From positions 558,001 to 622,000 of the forward strand of contig NZ_JAJJOZ010000001.1 in the NCBI RefSeq assembly GCF_021653995.1: 64,000 bases of DNA. Reading direction: 5' to 3'. This stretch comes from Allopusillimonas lactea. Its GTDB lineage: Bacteria; Pseudomonadota; Gammaproteobacteria; Burkholderiales; Burkholderiaceae_B. Within the stretch, counting starts at the first letter, position 1. Every line of letters begins with the position of its first letter. Below are positions 41,176-48,771 of the stretch, one piece after another. Below the pieces are notes generated by a model. That model was not told where the DNA came from. It worked only from the letters and a program-made list of their open reading frames with translations, and did no database searches. A program made the translations under genes and the position numbers.

Positions 41176-41856
41176 ATGTCCATCGTCATCGCCATCGCTC
41201 TTGTGGTTGCCGCCTATCTGGCCGGCTCCGTCCCCTTTGCCGTCGTGGTCAGCCGCGCCATGGGGTTGGCAGACCCGCGCAGCTTTGGATCGCGCAACCC
41301 TGGGGCCACCAATGTGTTGCGTACAGGCAACAAAACCGCTGCGGCGTTAACCTTGCTCGGTGATGCCGCCAAAGGCTGGTTGGCGGTTTTTGTGGCACAA
41401 ATCATTGCTGAGCAAACTGACCTGCCGGCCACCGTGGTGGCGTTGTGCGCAGTGGCAGTGTTTCTGGGGCACCTGTACCCCGTTTTCCTGGGCTTCAAGG
41501 GCGGCAAGGGTGTCGCCACGGCCTTGGGGGTGTTACTGGGCATCAGCCCCTGGCTGGCGCTGGCCACGGCGGGCACCTGGCTGATCATGGCTTACGTCAC
41601 CCGCTATTCGTCACTCTCGGCCATTATTGCCGCCGTATTCGCGCCGCTGTACTACCTGTTCGGCGGTGGCGTCGCTTGGCGGTTCGAGCCCGCCTACGCT
41701 GTAGCCATCGTGGTGATCAGCGCCCTGCTGATCTACCGCCACAGCGCCAACATCAGTCGCCTGGTCCAGGGCAAGGAAAGCCGTATTGGTGGCAAAAAAG
41801 CAGAACAGGGTGGCAAGGGGCCCCACACCCCGGCACGCCACCGCCCGCGCAAGTAA
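41176..41856 (+). CDS. plsY: Glycerol-3-phosphate acyltransferase
   Basis: It acylates glycerol-3-phosphate from acyl-phosphate, starting phospholipid synthesis. The 226-aa membrane protein shows the conserved loops GSVPFAVVVSRAMGLADPR, GSRNPGATNVLR and FKGGKGVATALGVL, plus about five transmembrane helices. The C-terminal tail (about 25 residues) is basic and slightly longer than usual. Convergent with tsaD. Confidence 0.95.
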   Translation: MSIVIAIALVVAAYLAGSVPFAVVVSRAMGLADPRSFGSRNPGATNVLRTGNKTAAALTLLGDAAKGWLAVFVAQIIAEQTDLPATVVALCAVAVFLGHLYPVFLGFKGGKGVATALGVLLGISPWLALATAGTWLIMAYVTRYSSLSAIIAAVFAPLYYLFGGGVAWRFEPAYAVAIVVISALLIYRHSANISRLVQGKESRIGGKKAEQGGKGPHTPARHRPRK

Positions 41857-41888
41857 GGCAAGCGGGCCCGCCTTGCGGCCGAAACACA

Positions 41889-42944
41889 TTAAACAGCGGC
41901 CGGCACCCCGATACAAACGTCCTGCAGATCCCAGCGCGGGCGCACCGTAAAGGCATGGCCGGCTTCGGCCAGGTCGACCAACCCCGCGTTCACCCGGCAG
42001 GCGGCCGCATAAGCGATCATCGCGCCGTTGTCGGTACAAAGCGCCAGAGGCGGGAAGAATACCTCCCCACCGAGCTTGGCCATGGCGGCCGTGAGCCGCT
42101 CGCGGAGCATGCTGTTGGCGCCCACCCCACCCGCGACCACCAGACGCTTCATGCGCGAAAGCTTGACCGCCTTGAGCGCCTTGGCAGCCAGCACGTCCAC
42201 AATGGCCGCCTGCGTCGCCGCCGCAAGGTCGGCACGCTGTTGGTCGGAGACCCCGCCGGGCTGGCTCTGCAACGCCTTCATACGGGTGAGAACCGCCGTC
42301 TTCAGGCCACTGAAGCTGAAATCGAGATCGCCGCTGTGCAGCATAGGCCGCGGCAAGTCGAACGCCTGTGCATTACCCTGCTCCGCCAGACGCGCCAGTT
42401 CGGGGCCGCCGGGATAACCCAGACCCATCAGCTTGGCGCTCTTGTCGAAGGCCTCGCCGGCCGCGTCATCGAGCGTTTCGCCCAGCAGCCGGTAGGCGCC
42501 CACCCCGTCAACCCGCATGATCTGGGTATGCCCGCCTGACACCAGCAGCGCCACGAATGGGAAGCGCGGGCTGGGTGTCGCCAGCATGGGAGAGAGCAAA
42601 TGGCCTTCGAGGTGGTGAATAGGAATGGCGGGCAGGCCCCGCGCCCAAGCGAACGACTGCGCCACGCTAGCGCCCACTAGCAACGCACCCGCAAGCCCGG
42701 GCCCAGCCGTATAGGCAACCGCATCAATGTCATCCAGCGCAAGCCCCGCTTCGGCCATGACTTGGCGCGCCAGCGGCAGCACCCGGCGGATGTGGTCGCG
42801 CGAGGCGAGTTCGGGCACCACGCCACCATACTCGCGGTGCATGGCGATTTGCGTATGCAGCGCATGCGCGAGCAAGCCATTTTTGGTGTTGACGAGGGCC
42901 ACGCCCGTTTCGTCGCACGAGCTTTCGAAACCAATGATATTCAT
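41889..42944 (-). CDS. tsaD: tRNA N6-adenosine threonylcarbamoyltransferase
   Basis: It transfers the threonylcarbamoyl group to A37 of ANN-decoding tRNAs. The 351-aa protein has the metal-binding HHLEGH motif, GFESSCDETGVALV at the start, PRFPFVALLVSGGHTQ and the ASKHA-fold VVAGGVGANSMLR. Its upstream side faces a promoter and terminator that belong to the next transcription unit rather than rpsU, its partner in many bacteria. Confidence 0.95.
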   Translation of the reverse strand: MNIIGFESSCDETGVALVNTKNGLLAHALHTQIAMHREYGGVVPELASRDHIRRVLPLARQVMAEAGLALDDIDAVAYTAGPGLAGALLVGASVAQSFAWARGLPAIPIHHLEGHLLSPMLATPSPRFPFVALLVSGGHTQIMRVDGVGAYRLLGETLDDAAGEAFDKSAKLMGLGYPGGPELARLAEQGNAQAFDLPRPMLHSGDLDFSFSGLKTAVLTRMKALQSQPGGVSDQQRADLAAATQAAIVDVLAAKALKAVKLSRMKRLVVAGGVGANSMLRERLTAAMAKLGGEVFFPPLALCTDNGAMIAYAAACRVNAGLVDLAEAGHAFTVRPRWDLQDVCIGVPAAV

Positions 42945-42952
42945 GCCGCTAG

Positions 42953-42983
42953 TTTACAACCGCCCGGGCGGGAGGCTTAGAAT
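42953..42983 (+). promoter_or_regulatory. Promoter candidate for the leader/sRNA ahead of the thioredoxin-like gene
   Basis: TTTACA (42953-42958) and TAGAAT (42978-42983) are 5/6 matches to -35 and -10 consensus, but the spacing is 19 bp, longer than ideal. Transcription would start near 42990. Confidence 0.4.
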
Positions 42984-42989
42984 GCAGAC

Positions 42990-43147
42990 AACCCGATGCC
43001 GCCTAACTACACTGCTCTACTCCTTGCCGCCTCAACCGCGCAGCGCATGGCCCCGCAACGCCCCGGCAGATATGCGGGCTGATGTACACTGAAGGATCAA
43101 ACAATCCAGAACAAGCGGCTTTCGGCAAACAGAAAGCCGCTTTTTTC
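42990..43147 (+). ncRNA. Putative terminated leader or small RNA upstream of the thioredoxin-like gene
   Basis: This ~155-nt span runs from a promoter candidate to a strong intrinsic terminator and encodes no credible protein. Because the terminator ends only 15 bases before the next start codon, it is either a small RNA or an attenuated 5' leader. Primary structure matched no family I recognise. Confidence 0.35.
43113..43147 (+). terminator. Intrinsic terminator just before the thioredoxin-like gene
   Basis: A perfect 10-bp stem (43113-43122 with 43133-43142) runs straight into TTTTTTCTT. This is the clearest plus-strand terminator in the window, yet no plus-strand gene ends upstream of it (tsaD is on the other strand). 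Confidence 0.85.
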
Positions 43148-43161
43148 TTGCAAGGATAATG

Positions 43162-43548
43162 ATGAGTACCGTCAATTTCGATAAAGAAGGCTTCCAGCAA
43201 GCAGTTGAGAACGGCGATCCACTGATTGTTGACTTTTGGGCGCCGTGGTGCGGGCCCTGCCGCAGCTTCGCGCCGGTATTCGAGCAAGCATCCGAAAAGT
43301 ACCCCGATTTCACCTTCGCCAAAGTCAATACCGAAGAACAACCCGAGCTGGCCGGCGCGCTCAATATCCGTTCTATTCCAACGCTGATGGTGTTCCGCGA
43401 GCAGGTGCTGCTGTTTTCGCAGCCCGGCGCACTGTCGGCCTCGCAGTTGGAGGAACTGATCACGCAGGTAAAAGGGCTGGACATGGCAGAAGTGCACGCC
43501 GAGATCGCCGCCCAGAAAGAAAGCGGCAAGCCCAACGGACAAGGCTAA
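43162..43548 (+). CDS. Thioredoxin-family protein (WCGPC)
   Basis: This 128-aa cytosolic thioredoxin-fold protein has active site WAPWCGPC (Cys30, Cys33) and the cis-Pro in RSIPTLMVF. The helical C-terminal extension (about 20 residues, EVHAEIAAQKESGKPNGQG) is longer than in Trx1. It likely reduces protein disulfides; TrxC-type zinc cysteines are absent. Of two adjacent ATGs (43159, 43162) the second is better spaced from AAGG at 43152-43155. A terminator immediately upstream suggests regulated read-through or a promoter within the T-run. Confidence 0.88.
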   Translation: MSTVNFDKEGFQQAVENGDPLIVDFWAPWCGPCRSFAPVFEQASEKYPDFTFAKVNTEEQPELAGALNIRSIPTLMVFREQVLLFSQPGALSASQLEELITQVKGLDMAEVHAEIAAQKESGKPNGQG

Positions 43549-43669
43549 CGCCAGATACCCGTGGCCGGGTGGCACATCAGTGTGAGGCCGGCGATTTGGT
43601 CGCATTGAGCCGCTCGCGGCGAACAGCATCTAGGCGGCGGCACAGGGCGCAGGCCGGTTTCGCCAGCGA

Positions 43670-44281
43670 TTACGCAGCGCCGCCGGTTTTGGTGTTGTCT
43701 GCCACGACCCAGCCGCCCTGCCCTCGGGTCAGGTCAGCGAAGCGTTCGGCCAGCTCGGGCGCCTTGTCGCGCGGCACCATCAGGCGCCAGCATACGCCCA
43801 CGGCGTCGAAGTTTTCTTCGATAATACGGGCGTCGTGGCTGGCTAGGCGCGCACGCACCAGCGCCATGTCCGCAAAGCTGCACCGGCAGGCAATTTCAAT
43901 TTCGTCCACAATAGGCAGCCGCGCAGCCCTTCGCAGGCATTCGGCCGCTACGCCGCCATAGGCGCGCACCAGCCCACCCGCCCCCAGCTTGATACCACCG
44001 AACCAGCGCACCACCAGCACTGCTACCTTATCGCACTGCTGGCCTTCGATGGCCTGCAGGATGGGTCGGCCCGCTGTGCCGCCTGGCTCGCCGTCATCGT
44101 TGAACCGATACTGCTGGCCGATGCGGTAGGCCCAACAATTGTGCGTGGCATCGACCACGCTGTGCGCCGCGATGAACTGCAGGGCCTCTTCTGGCGACTG
44201 CACCGGCGCGGCAATGGCGGCAAAACGGCTCTTGCGAATGTCTTCTTCGTACCGGGCCATGCCCGCCAGCGTATGCAGCAT
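43670..44281 (-). CDS. yigZ: YigZ/IMPACT family protein
   Basis: This 203-aa protein of the IMPACT/YigZ family has the N-terminal UPF0029 block with SRFAAIAAPVQSPEEAL, HNCWAYRIG, FNDDGEPGGTAGRPIL and VVRWFGGIKLGAGGLVRAYGG. A small C-terminal ferredoxin-like domain follows. The biochemical function in bacteria is not established; nucleic-acid or ribosome association has been suggested for the family. It starts 14 bp after ybiT on the same strand. Confidence 0.9.
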   Translation of the reverse strand: MLHTLAGMARYEEDIRKSRFAAIAAPVQSPEEALQFIAAHSVVDATHNCWAYRIGQQYRFNDDGEPGGTAGRPILQAIEGQQCDKVAVLVVRWFGGIKLGAGGLVRAYGGVAAECLRRAARLPIVDEIEIACRCSFADMALVRARLASHDARIIEENFDAVGVCWRLMVPRDKAPELAERFADLTRGQGGWVVADNTKTGGAA

Positions 44282-44295
44282 AACGGCCGCACCAC

Positions 44296-45897
44296 TCAGC
44301 TTTCGATGCCCCGCGAAGCGAGATAGTCGTCGTAGTTGCCCTGGTAATCGATGATCTGGCCGTCGGGCAGGATCTCGATGATGCGTGTGGCCAGGCCCGA
44401 CACGAACTGCCGGTCGTGCGAAACGAAAATCAGCGTGCCTTTGTACAGCTCAAGTGCAAACTGTAGCGATTCGATCGATTCCATGTCGAGGTGGTTTGTA
44501 GGCTCATCCAGCAACATCACGTTGTGCCGGCCCAGCATCAGGCGCCCGAAGGTCATGCGGTTTTTCTCGCCGCCTGACAGCACGCGCACCGCCTTGGAGA
44601 TTTCGTCGCCCGAGAACAGCAGGCGGCCCAGAACCGAGCGAATGGACTGGTCATCATCGCCGGCCTGGCGGTAGTCGCCCAGCCAGTCGAACAGGTTTTT
44701 GTCGCTGTTGAACTGGTCGGATACGTCTTGCGCCATGTAGCCCAGGTCTGCGTTCTCGGCCCACTTCACCGTGCCCTCGTCGGGCGCAAGGTCGAGTGCC
44801 AGCATGCGCAGCAGCGTGGTCTTGCCAACGCCGTTGGCGCCGATGATGGCAACCTTCTGGCCCGCATCGATCATGGCCGAATAGGACTTGATGACAGGGT
44901 GATCGTAGTGCTTGGAAATATCTTCGACCGTGACAGCCAGGCGATGCAGTACTTTCTCTTGTTCGAAACGAATGTAGGGGTTTTGGCGTGAAGAAGGCTT
45001 GACCTCGACGGCGTCAGCCTTGATGCGGTCGATCTGCTTCATGCGCGACGTGGCCTGGCGTGCCTTGGATTTGTTGGCCGCGAAGCGCCGCACAAAGTCT
45101 TGTAGCTCGGCCACGCGCTCTTTGGCCTTGGCATTGGCGGCCTGCTGGCGTTCGCGCGCCTGGGTGGACGCCAGCATGTAGTCGTCGTAGTTGCCCGGAT
45201 AGATGCGCAGCTCGCGGTAGTCCAGATCGGCCATGTGCGTGCAGACCTGGTTCAGAAAGTGGCGGTCGTGGCTGATGATGATCATCGTGCTCTGATAGCC
45301 GTTAAGCACGTCCTCAAGCCAGCGAATGGTGTTGATATCCAGGTTGTTGGTGGGTTCGTCCAGCAGCAGCACATCGGGGTTGGAAAACAGCGCCTGCGCC
45401 AACAGCACGCGCAGCTTCCAGCCGGGCGCGATCTCGCGCATCGGCAAGTTGTGCTGCTCGACCGGAATCTCCAGCCCCAGCAGCAACTCGCCCGCGCGCG
45501 CCTCAGCCGTGTAGCCGTCGTATTCGGCGAACTTGGCTTCGAGGTCGGCCGCACGCATGTAGTCTTCTTCGCTGGCGTCGGGATTGGCGTAGATGGCGTC
45601 GCGCTCGGACATCACCTGCCACATTTCAACGTGACCCATCATCACGACATCGAGCACGCGCACGTCTTCATAGGCAAACTGGTCTTGGCGCAGTTTGCCC
45701 AGGCGCACGCCGGGGTCGAGCGAAACGTTGCCCCCGGACGGCTCCAGATCGCCCCCGATGATCTTCATGAAGGTTGACTTGCCGGAACCGTTGGCGCCGA
45801 TGAGGCCGTAGCGGTTGCCTTCACCGAATTTGACGCTGACGTTCTCGAACAGGGGTTTGGGGCCGAACTGGATGGTGAGATTAGCGGTGGAGATCAC
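44296..45897 (-). CDS. ybiT: ABC-F family ATPase (YbiT-like)
   Basis: ABC-F proteins act on ribosomes to relieve stalled states. This 533-aa protein has two complete ATPase cassettes, GLIGANGSGKST and IIGANGVGKTT, each with its Walker B (VLLLDEPTNNLD and VMLLDEPTNHLD), and the connecting P-site interaction linker (KERVAELQDFVRRFAANKSK). The start is GTG at 45897 with no clear ribosome site. The sequence matches E. coli YbiT at the N-terminus (QFGPKPLFENVSVKFGEGNR). Confidence 0.92.
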   Translation of the reverse strand: MISTANLTIQFGPKPLFENVSVKFGEGNRYGLIGANGSGKSTFMKIIGGDLEPSGGNVSLDPGVRLGKLRQDQFAYEDVRVLDVVMMGHVEMWQVMSERDAIYANPDASEEDYMRAADLEAKFAEYDGYTAEARAGELLLGLEIPVEQHNLPMREIAPGWKLRVLLAQALFSNPDVLLLDEPTNNLDINTIRWLEDVLNGYQSTMIIISHDRHFLNQVCTHMADLDYRELRIYPGNYDDYMLASTQARERQQAANAKAKERVAELQDFVRRFAANKSKARQATSRMKQIDRIKADAVEVKPSSRQNPYIRFEQEKVLHRLAVTVEDISKHYDHPVIKSYSAMIDAGQKVAIIGANGVGKTTLLRMLALDLAPDEGTVKWAENADLGYMAQDVSDQFNSDKNLFDWLGDYRQAGDDDQSIRSVLGRLLFSGDEISKAVRVLSGGEKNRMTFGRLMLGRHNVMLLDEPTNHLDMESIESLQFALELYKGTLIFVSHDRQFVSGLATRIIEILPDGQIIDYQGNYDDYLASRGIES

Positions 45898-46199
45898 GTT
45901 ATGGGGTACTTTGTATGAAAAAAGTCAGTAAACCGGTGAGTTTACCAAGCACACCGTGTTTATGCCGACCCCGACGCGGCGGGCGGGCTGCGGCGATGAA
46001 AGACAGGCCAAACGACCCGCGACCGCAACATTGTGCAGCATGCGTGCGCTGCAGGTGTGATGTGTGCGGCCTGGATGCGGGCTGAGTGCGGGCTGAGTGC
46101 GGGCTGAGTGCGGGCTGAGCGCGGGCTGGATGTGGCGCGCGGGCGATCAGTACTACATGGGCGCGACACCGCCGCGCCCTGCATCAGTGGATGCCGTGA
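45898..46199. other. Gene-free region upstream of ybiT
   Basis: This 302-bp stretch between ldcA and ybiT has no plausible gene. Its striking content is the 11-bp tandem repeat at 46075-46129. The ybiT promoter should lie near 45900-45960, where the sequence is locally AT-richer (GTATGAAAAAAGTCAGTAAA), but no consensus pair is evident. Confidence 0.6.
46075..46129. repeat. 11-bp tandem repeat, five copies
   Basis: The unit GTGCGGGCTGA is repeated five times without gaps; units 2-4 are identical and units 1 and 5 differ by one or two bases. It lies about 180 bp upstream of the ybiT start in non-coding DNA. The unit length equals roughly one helical turn and is prone to slippage. Confidence 0.85.
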
Positions 46200-47315
46200 T
46201 CAGTGATGATGCTCGTCGATAACCAGGTGCGCCAGGCCGTGTTCGGTGGCGATGCCCACCTTGCGGCCCACCGGCAGCGTAGCTTTTACTTTCACATGCC
46301 CATATGGCAGGCCAGTGACCACCGGCACCTTCACATTGGCGCGCAGCCAAGCGACCACGGAGGGCATATCGTAGCCATTGTCGTGGGCGGCCAGGCGGTA
46401 ATCAGTGAAGCGCCCGAGCACGATGGCCTTCTGGCGCGCCAGGATACCTGCATGCAGCAGTTGCGTGAGCATGCGCTCGACCCTGAACGGATGCTCACTG
46501 ATGTCTTCGAGCACCAGAATGCCATTTCGGATGCGCGGCAGATAGGGCGTGCCGACCAGCGAAGCAACCATGGCCAGGTTGCCGCCCCACAGCACGCCGC
46601 GTGCATCGACCGGGTCGGCGTCGGGTGTTTCGAAGCCCAGCACCTCGAGTTCGCCACGCATGGCCTCGCCGAACAGATCGGCAGTGAGGTCATCCAAGCG
46701 CGGCCCGCCAAAGTCGTAAAGCGCCATCGGGCCGGTGAAACTCTCGGCGCCTGTCTGGGCCAGCAGCGCCAGGTTGAAGAGCGTGAAATCGCTGTGGCCA
46801 ACAAAAACCTTGCCGCTGTCCGCCACCGCCTTCCAATCGATATGGTGCAGCAGGCGACTCAGGCCATAGCCGCCGCGCGTGGCCATGACCACCGGGTGCT
46901 TCTGCTTGAGGGCGCGTGTAATCGCCGCCAGGCGCTGCTTGTCGGTGCCCGCGAACCGTTCGTACACCGCGAGTGCGGTGCGGTCTATGGCGATGCGATA
47001 GCCCAGCTTTTCGAGCCTGGTGCGGGCCTTCTCCAGCGCCTTGGGCTCGGGCACGGCGCCGGAAGGCGAAATAAGATAGATGCCTGAAGGAGCGCGGTGG
47101 CGATGGACTTGGCTCGCCTGGCCGGGTGCATGGCTCGCGTGGCCGTGCTCATCGTCGGCATGTTCATGCGTTTGAGCGCCCTTGCCAGTCGCCTCGATAC
47201 CATCCCCAGGTTCGCCGTCGCCATGATCGCGCGAATGCGCATCTGCATGCGCGTGCTCGAGCGCCTTGCGCGCGCGAGAGATTTTTGAGGGGCGTCGAGT
47301 TTGCGACGTAGCCAT
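46200..47315 (-). CDS. ldcA: LD-carboxypeptidase with histidine-rich extension
   Basis: This S66 serine peptidase removes the terminal D-Ala from muropeptide tetrapeptides in cell-wall recycling. The catalytic part (from residue ~77) has GIYLISPSGAVPEP, the nucleophile Ser in FVGHSDFTLFN, the Glu in VLEDISEHPFRVERML and the His in YGHVKVKATLPVG. The first ~75 residues are unusual: they carry 11 histidines (residues 21-73) mixed with Asp and Glu, and the protein ends DEHHH. No signal peptide is present, so it is cytosolic as expected. The ribosome site at 47315 is weak, but no better start exists downstream. Confidence 0.92.
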   Translation of the reverse strand: MATSQTRRPSKISRARKALEHAHADAHSRDHGDGEPGDGIEATGKGAQTHEHADDEHGHASHAPGQASQVHRHRAPSGIYLISPSGAVPEPKALEKARTRLEKLGYRIAIDRTALAVYERFAGTDKQRLAAITRALKQKHPVVMATRGGYGLSRLLHHIDWKAVADSGKVFVGHSDFTLFNLALLAQTGAESFTGPMALYDFGGPRLDDLTADLFGEAMRGELEVLGFETPDADPVDARGVLWGGNLAMVASLVGTPYLPRIRNGILVLEDISEHPFRVERMLTQLLHAGILARQKAIVLGRFTDYRLAAHDNGYDMPSVVAWLRANVKVPVVTGLPYGHVKVKATLPVGRKVGIATEHGLAHLVIDEHHH

Positions 47316-47370
47316 GGATGGACTCGCTTAAGGAGAGAGAAAATGGAACAGCCGTATAGTAATACAGGCC

Positions 47371-47862
47371 TTAGACTTCTTTGGCCGCGCGGCGGCGCGC
47401 CCGGAAGAAGTCGCGCAGCATATCGCTGCAGGCGTCGGCCAAGAGGCCGCCTTCAACGCGCGTATGGTGGTTCAGCCGATGCTCCTGGTGCAAGCTGAGC
47501 ACGCCGCCGCAGGCGCCCGTCTTGGGGTCGGCAGCGCCAAATACGACGCGCGCCAGGCGGGCATGCAGCATGGCACCCATGCACATCACGCAGGGTTCGA
47601 GCGTGACGAACAAGCTGGCGCCTGGCAGGCGATAGTTGCCCAAGCGTGCGGCGGCGTCGCGCAAGGCAACGATTTCGGCATGCGCACTGGGGTCGTGATC
47701 GCAGATGGTGCGATTGTAGCCTTGGCCAATGACGCATCCGTCGGCATCCAGCACCACCGCGCCCACAGGCACTTCACCGGCCAGGCGGGCCAGGTCGGCC
47801 TGCGCCATGGCCAGCCGCATAGCCGCTGCGTCGGCATCGTCGAACACTGGCGTATCAACCAC
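47371..47862 (-). CDS. tadA: tRNA-specific adenosine deaminase
   Basis: It converts A34 to inosine in tRNA-Arg(ACG). The 163-aa protein has zinc and catalytic residues His61-Ala-Glu63 (HAEIVAL) and PCVMC (Cys91, Cys94). The C-terminal DMLRDFFRARRRA is the tRNA-binding helix typical of TadA. It overlaps the HAD phosphatase gene by eight bases. Confidence 0.95.
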   Translation of the reverse strand: MVDTPVFDDADAAAMRLAMAQADLARLAGEVPVGAVVLDADGCVIGQGYNRTICDHDPSAHAEIVALRDAAARLGNYRLPGASLFVTLEPCVMCMGAMLHARLARVVFGAADPKTGACGGVLSLHQEHRLNHHTRVEGGLLADACSDMLRDFFRARRRAAKEV

Positions 47863-48706
47863 GATAGGTCCGGCTGTTCAGCGCCATACGGCCGGCCAAA
47901 CTTTCGACAGCCTCTTCCAACCATTGATAGAGTTCGGCTTCGTCATCGTAACGGGCCTGGTTGAGGTTGGACACCCGCCCTTCCTGGATGAAGCCCCAGG
48001 CCCGGCTGCGCTTGTCGCGGTGCCGAGGGTCCCAGACACCAAAGGCAACGCCACCAGAGCGCCGGATCAAGGAAAAACACGGGATGTCGGTGTACCCGTC
48101 GCCCACGAAAATCATCTGCTCGAACGGCACGCGGAGTTTTTCAGCCGGCACCTTGCGGTTGACCTCGAAGGGTTTGTTGCGTGACTGGGCGCCGATGATG
48201 CCTTTTTGGATATGGAACAGATACCGCGTTTTGTCGGTAAAGCTGACAATGCGCCGCGGGAAATGAATGCCGCCTTCGTCGGGGGCATAGACGAATTCTG
48301 ACGCCCAGATGTCTGTGAACTCGTGCGCGATACGGGTGCTGCGCACCACATCGCCGATGCCGCTGGAAATCAGGTAGAACTCGAGCTGTACATGGGGATG
48401 CCGCGCACGCACCATGGCGCGCAGGCGTTCAAACAGCGTATCCACACCACTGTGCAGCGGCAGGCGGCGCCCCCAGTCTTGCAGGCGCTCGCGGGTGATG
48501 GCGCCGTACTGCCCCCGCTGCGATAGCTCGATCATACGGTACAAGTAGGCGGGCACAGGATCCCAATCGTGCTGATTGAGCAGTGGGCCGACGTCTTCGG
48601 CCCAGAAATGCGCTGCGTCGACACCGATATCGGCCAGGAAGCCAGAGGTGCTGTCGGGGGCAAGCGTATCGTCGAAATCGAAAACCAGGGCAATGACGTC
48701 GGACAT
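47855..48706 (-). CDS. HAD-superfamily phosphatase
   Basis: This 283-aa haloacid-dehalogenase-type hydrolase has motif I FDFDDTLAP (nucleophile Asp10, Asp12), motif II EFYLISSGIGD and motif IV MIFVGDGYTDIPCF. The cap region is helical. The substrate is unknown. I placed the start at 48706 (MSDVIALVFDFDD); the frame runs much further upstream through the next gene and that part is not coding. The 3' end overlaps tadA by eight bases. Confidence 0.88.
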   Translation of the reverse strand: MSDVIALVFDFDDTLAPDSTSGFLADIGVDAAHFWAEDVGPLLNQHDWDPVPAYLYRMIELSQRGQYGAITRERLQDWGRRLPLHSGVDTLFERLRAMVRARHPHVQLEFYLISSGIGDVVRSTRIAHEFTDIWASEFVYAPDEGGIHFPRRIVSFTDKTRYLFHIQKGIIGAQSRNKPFEVNRKVPAEKLRVPFEQMIFVGDGYTDIPCFSLIRRSGGVAFGVWDPRHRDKRSRAWGFIQEGRVSNLNQARYDDEAELYQWLEEAVESLAGRMALNSRTYRG

Positions 48707-48771
48707 GGCAACGGGGAGCACGGGGCGGTAATGCAATACCCCGCAGTGCTGTTTAACTGAACACGTGCAGT

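Noticed and set aside
41445..42539. 364-codon plus-strand ORF spanning the plsY end and the antisense of tsaD
   Set aside because: It crosses two real genes in wrong frames, typical of high-GC DNA.
46075..46129. Tandem repeats considered as a CRISPR array
   Set aside because: Units are 11 bp with no spacers and no cas genes are present.
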